From positions 1 through 13,746 of the forward strand of contig MFVV01000013.1 in the NCBI GenBank assembly GCA_001786225.1: a DNA stretch of 13,746 bases, given 5' to 3'. The notes under the pieces were generated by a model, which saw nothing but the letters and a program-made list of their open reading frames with translations, was not told where the DNA came from and did not search any database. Below, piece after piece: positions 11,273 through 13,746 of this stretch. Origin of the DNA: Candidatus Nomurabacteria bacterium RIFCSPLOWO2_12_FULL_46_14. Lineage in GTDB: Bacteria; Patescibacteriota; Minisyncoccia; Phycocordibacterales; UBA9973. The first letter of the stretch is position 1. The number at the start of each line of letters is the position of its first letter. The position numbers and the translations under genes were made by a program.

Positions 11273-12355
11273 ATGGCAACTAAAGAAAAAACATTAACCG
11301 ATAACGCTGTCCAGAAATCCATCCTAGACCGAAGCGGCCAAAAACCGGAAGCGGATTCTCTCATTGAAGGTGCCGTAATTTTGGTTGAAAAATCATCAGT
11401 TTTCGTGGACCTCGCGCCCTGGGGCACCGGCATAATCTACGGCCGGGAGTTCCAGAACGCCAAGGACATCATCAAGAAAATAAATCTGGGCGACATCATC
11501 CGGGCCAAGGTGGTGGAGACGGAAAACGAAGACGGCTATATTGAACTCTCCCTCAAAGAAGCCAAACAGGCGCTCACTTGGAGCGAGGCGGAGCAGGCCA
11601 TCAAGCAGAAAACCGTCATAGAGCTCCCGGTTAAGGACGCCAACAAGGGTGGACTGATTCTAGAATGGCAGGGACTGCAGGGCTTCTTGCCCGCGAGCCA
11701 GCTAAAAGCGGAGCATTATCCCCGGGTGCTGGATTCGGACAAGGACAAAATACTCAAAGAGCTCAAAAAATTAGTGGGCGAGAAAATCTCGGTTATGATA
11801 ATTTCCACTCTGCCCAAGGAAGGCAAACTCATTTTCTCGGAAAAAGACAATAATCCGGATGAGAAAAAAGAAATCTTAAGCAAATACAATGTGGGTGACG
11901 ACGTGCTCTGCGTCGTGGCCGGTATCGTGGATTTCGGCGTTTTTCTCAAGCTGGAAGAAGGTCTGGAGGGCCTGGTGCATATCTCCGAACTGGATTGGGG
12001 CCTGGTGGAAGACCCTCGGACGATGTTCAAGGTGGGCGACCAGGTCAAGGCGCGAGTGATTGAAATAAAGGACGGCAAAATTTCGCTTTCCATCAAGGCG
12101 CTCAAAGAAAATCCCTGGAAAGAATTTGAGGGCAAGCTGAAGAAGGGCGACATCATCAAAGGCGTGGTTATTAAATACAACAAGCACGGTGCCCTGGTTT
12201 CCATCAAAGAAGGCGTGGCTGGCCTGGTGCATAATTCCACCTTCGGCTCCGAGGTCAAGCTCCGGGAAAAATTAGAACTCGGCAAAAATTACAACTTCCA
12301 GATTACCCTGTTTGAGCCCAAAGACCACAAGATGACCCTGGTGCATTTGGAATAG
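11273..12355 (+). CDS. rpsA: Ribosomal protein S1, four S1 domains
   Basis: This 360-residue protein contains four OB-fold S1 RNA-binding domains at about 29-96, 113-191, 206-275 and 290-360. The first two are divergent, as in other S1 proteins where they contact the ribosome. The third is canonical (GDDVLCVVAGIVDFGVFLKLEEGLEGLVHISELDW) and ends GKISLSIKAL. The fourth has GDIIKGVVIKYNKHGALVSIKEGVAGLVH. E. coli S1 has six domains; four is usual for Gram-positives and Patescibacteria. S1 helps bind and unfold mRNA on the 30S subunit, relevant here because many genes lack a Shine-Dalgarno. I choose ATG 11273 (MATKEKTLTD); the in-frame ATG at 11207 lies inside the leader's stem region and would add a sequence that reads as RNA structure. 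No Shine-Dalgarno precedes the chosen start. The preceding terminator suggests transcriptional control. A four-domain S1-like protein that is not ribosomal remains possible. Confidence 0.85.
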   Translation: MATKEKTLTDNAVQKSILDRSGQKPEADSLIEGAVILVEKSSVFVDLAPWGTGIIYGREFQNAKDIIKKINLGDIIRAKVVETENEDGYIELSLKEAKQALTWSEAEQAIKQKTVIELPVKDANKGGLILEWQGLQGFLPASQLKAEHYPRVLDSDKDKILKELKKLVGEKISVMIISTLPKEGKLIFSEKDNNPDEKKEILSKYNVGDDVLCVVAGIVDFGVFLKLEEGLEGLVHISELDWGLVEDPRTMFKVGDQVKARVIEIKDGKISLSIKALKENPWKEFEGKLKKGDIIKGVVIKYNKHGALVSIKEGVAGLVHNSTFGSEVKLREKLELGKNYNFQITLFEPKDHKMTLVHLE

Positions 12356-12375
12356 CAATCTCTTGCGATATTGCT
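12354..12375 (+). terminator. Weak stem-loop at the S1 stop codon
   Basis: AGCAAT (12354-12359), which includes the end of the stop codon, pairs with ATTGCT (12370-12375) around a 10-base loop, followed by TCTTA rather than a T-run. At best it is a weak terminator. Its loop contains the -35 of the next gene. Confidence 0.25.
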
Positions 12376-12391
12376 TCTTAGGACATATAAT
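12363..12391 (+). promoter_or_regulatory. Promoter, leaderless, for the 3'-terminal gene
   Basis: TTGCGA (12363-12368), a 17-base spacer and TATAAT (12386-12391), then TTCCAC and ATG 12398. The -10 lies six bases before the start codon and no Shine-Dalgarno is present, so the mRNA is predicted to be leaderless. Confidence 0.6.
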
Positions 12392-12397
12392 TTCCAC

Positions 12398-13746
12398 ATG
12401 CCTCAGGAAAATTCTCTAACTGCTAGGGTCGCGCCAATTCCTTCTCTAGAATCCCTGAAAAAAACATTTCAGCAAAGACTGGCTGGCATTTTGGGCGTGC
12501 AATTAACCGTGGAAAATATAGAAGCGTTCGCCTCCGAGGCCCTTCAAACAACGATTAAATTAACCGAGGATATTTTGACGGAATACCGGCGCAATCCGGC
12601 CAGTTCTGCGACAGGCCTCTCCGGTGCCGAAGAAGAAGATGCGGCCTTCAAAGTTTTTGACTTGCCGGATATTTCTCAAATACTTGACTCTATAATGAAT
12701 CTCCAAGAAGAAATTGAGTCGCTACAAGAATATCTCGGGCGTCAGACCGAACAAACGTCTGAAGTAAATACGCCCCCCGCGACAGGTTCTGGCGTAAAGA
12801 TTCAAAAAGGGGCCGGAGGCTGGCAGGAGAAAAAAATATTCCCCAGGCTTTTAACTCTGCTTTATATCTTAGAACATGACTTTGACATACCCCTCTCCCC
12901 AAGCGATGTGCCGATAAGTTGGGGCGATATAGAACCGGACATGATGCGGAAGACGCCTTACGCGCGAGTGGAAATACCCGTCTTGCAAAGAGTGGTCTAT
13001 CTTTGCGAAGAAGAAGGCAATGCCAGCTATATATTTGACACGGAAAGATTGGAAAAAATCGGCTTGACCTCGGAAGAATTGAGGAAAAAAAATAAAGAAG
13101 AAAAGAAACAGCTCATCACCCTTCATCCCGGAATCGGTATCAGACTTGTTCAATCCCCGAACTGGAGAGAAAATATGGCCGAATACTTAAGAGAAATTGG
13201 GTTGGATTCGGAAAAACGGCCAGAAAAAATTCCTAGCCAATCACGGGAGAATGAAGAGGGTGGAGTAACAAGGCAAACATCCAGGGGCGAACTGGACCCC
13301 TGGCGGGGCTTTTGGACAGATGAAGAAGGAGGGCATTGGGCGCCTGTGGACGTCTTGGTTGAACATTTTGGAATGGGAAATCGGGTTATTGAAAATCATA
13401 CTAAGGAATTTCATCTTAAAAGTATGAGGGCTATGACTCGCGCTGGACAAATTGTAAACATTTTTCTACTGGAAGATTTTATCCAAAATCCCAAATTCAA
13501 GGAGCGGCTTGATTTGCCGCGAGCAGTTAAAGAGGGCGAATGGAAGAATTTCTACATAGACCCGGCGGGCAAACATTGGGCAACGATAGAGTCAATTACC
13601 AGAAAATTATCCAGGGGTAAAAACACATTAAGAAAGCAGGTTGAAAGAAATATAACCGAATTCCAGCTTATGTTCATAAGGAACATTAAGGGCCAAATAC
13701 GTCATGCGTTTTGCCTAGAAGAAATTGAGGAATTTATCAAAAAGAA
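12398..13746 (+). CDS. Unrecognised cytoplasmic protein with C-terminal tandem repeats (3' end outside window)
   Basis: The frame from ATG 12398 stays open for 449 codons to the window edge. No signal peptide or membrane segment is seen. Residues 1-70 form a helical region (SLESLKKTFQQRLAGILGV). About 75-135 is acidic and low-complexity with a possible short coiled coil (DSIMNLQEEIESLQEYLG). About 141-270 looks folded, with WQEKKIFPRLLTLLYILEHD, VPISWGDIEPDM, LCEEEGNASYIFDTERLEKIGLTSEEL, and GIGIRLVQSPNWRENMAEYL. After a polar linker, two related repeats follow at about 303-363 (GFWTDEEGGHWAPVDVL ... GQIVNIFLLEDFI) and 382-448 (NFYIDPAGKHWATIESI ... GQIRHAFCLEEIEEFI). Each looks like a small helix-rich, HTH-like module. 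DNA or RNA binding is a guess. The promoter at 12363-12391 supports the start. I do not recognise the family. Shorter open frames on the opposite strand are by-products. Confidence 0.75.
   Translation, partial: MPQENSLTARVAPIPSLESLKKTFQQRLAGILGVQLTVENIEAFASEALQTTIKLTEDILTEYRRNPASSATGLSGAEEEDAAFKVFDLPDISQILDSIMNLQEEIESLQEYLGRQTEQTSEVNTPPATGSGVKIQKGAGGWQEKKIFPRLLTLLYILEHDFDIPLSPSDVPISWGDIEPDMMRKTPYARVEIPVLQRVVYLCEEEGNASYIFDTERLEKIGLTSEELRKKNKEEKKQLITLHPGIGIRLVQSPNWRENMAEYLREIGLDSEKRPEKIPSQSRENEEGGVTRQTSRGELDPWRGFWTDEEGGHWAPVDVLVEHFGMGNRVIENHTKEFHLKSMRAMTRAGQIVNIFLLEDFIQNPKFKERLDLPRAVKEGEWKNFYIDPAGKHWATIESITRKLSRGKNTLRKQVERNITEFQLMFIRNIKGQIRHAFCLEEIEEFIKK

Noticed and set aside
1..13746. Alternative genetic code with TGA as Gly (as in Gracilibacteria/Absconditabacteria)
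   Set aside because: TGA is used as the normal stop, for example at 1307-1309 and at the end of the pilin gene at 4063, and no long frame needs TGA to be read through.

Overview
This window looks like a piece of a Patescibacteria (Candidate Phyla Radiation) genome, most likely from the Parcubacteria side. That placement is inferred from several signs: a run of short two-helix 'type IV secretion pilin' genes next to an orphan solute-binding protein, a metallo-beta-lactamase-fold gene / 41-residue membrane peptide / gyrA block, a four-domain ribosomal protein S1, many starts without a Shine-Dalgarno sequence, and TGA used as a normal stop codon. No rRNA, tRNA or CRISPR array is visible. No gene-free stretch exceeds about 215 bases; the longest is 391-601.

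Layout, left to right. (1) 1-390: C-terminal end of a surface protein (Ig-like end, acidic linker, membrane anchor). (2) 602-1887: a two-gene operon with a strong promoter and Shine-Dalgarno, encoding an SPFH/band-7 membrane protein and a translationally coupled multi-pass protein. It is GC-rich, unusually dense in perfect inverted repeats, and ends in a strong terminator at 1969-2006. (3) 5817 down to 2053, minus strand: a solute-binding protein followed by five pilin-like genes holding six pilin units, one gene being a two-unit fusion. No ATPase or channel gene lies in the window. (4) 5841-6362, minus: a SAM methyltransferase. (5) 6462-7194: an AT-rich REP-associated tyrosine transposase (RAYT) bracketed by two hairpins in mirror orientation, forming a self-contained REP/RAYT unit. 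(6) 7213-10493, minus: gyrA, a 41-residue single-helix membrane peptide, and a degenerate UlaG-like hydrolase. gyrA carries an in-frame 32-base palindrome. (7) 10586-11128, plus: a type IV pilin-like prepilin, divergent from the hydrolase. (8) 11130-12355, plus: ribosomal protein S1 behind a leader that can form nested stems and an intrinsic terminator ending only 9 bases before the start codon. (9) 12398 to the window end: an unrecognised cytoplasmic protein with a tandem repeat, open at the 3' edge.

How the parts fit. The cell-surface theme is strong: an anchored Ig-like protein, the SPFH pair, the pilin array and the prepilin. Housekeeping genes (gyrA, S1) sit between. Expression signals are unusual: at least five genes have a -10 hexamer only 6-7 bases before the start codon, which predicts leaderless mRNAs. 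Genes inside the minus-strand runs share an AT-rich element (core AAGTTATAAAGT plus AAAGT-containing units) just upstream of their starts. The most promising new leads are the palindrome inside gyrA, the candidate S1 attenuator, the REP/RAYT unit whose hairpin supplies the transposase -35 box, and the hairpin-dense SPFH operon.
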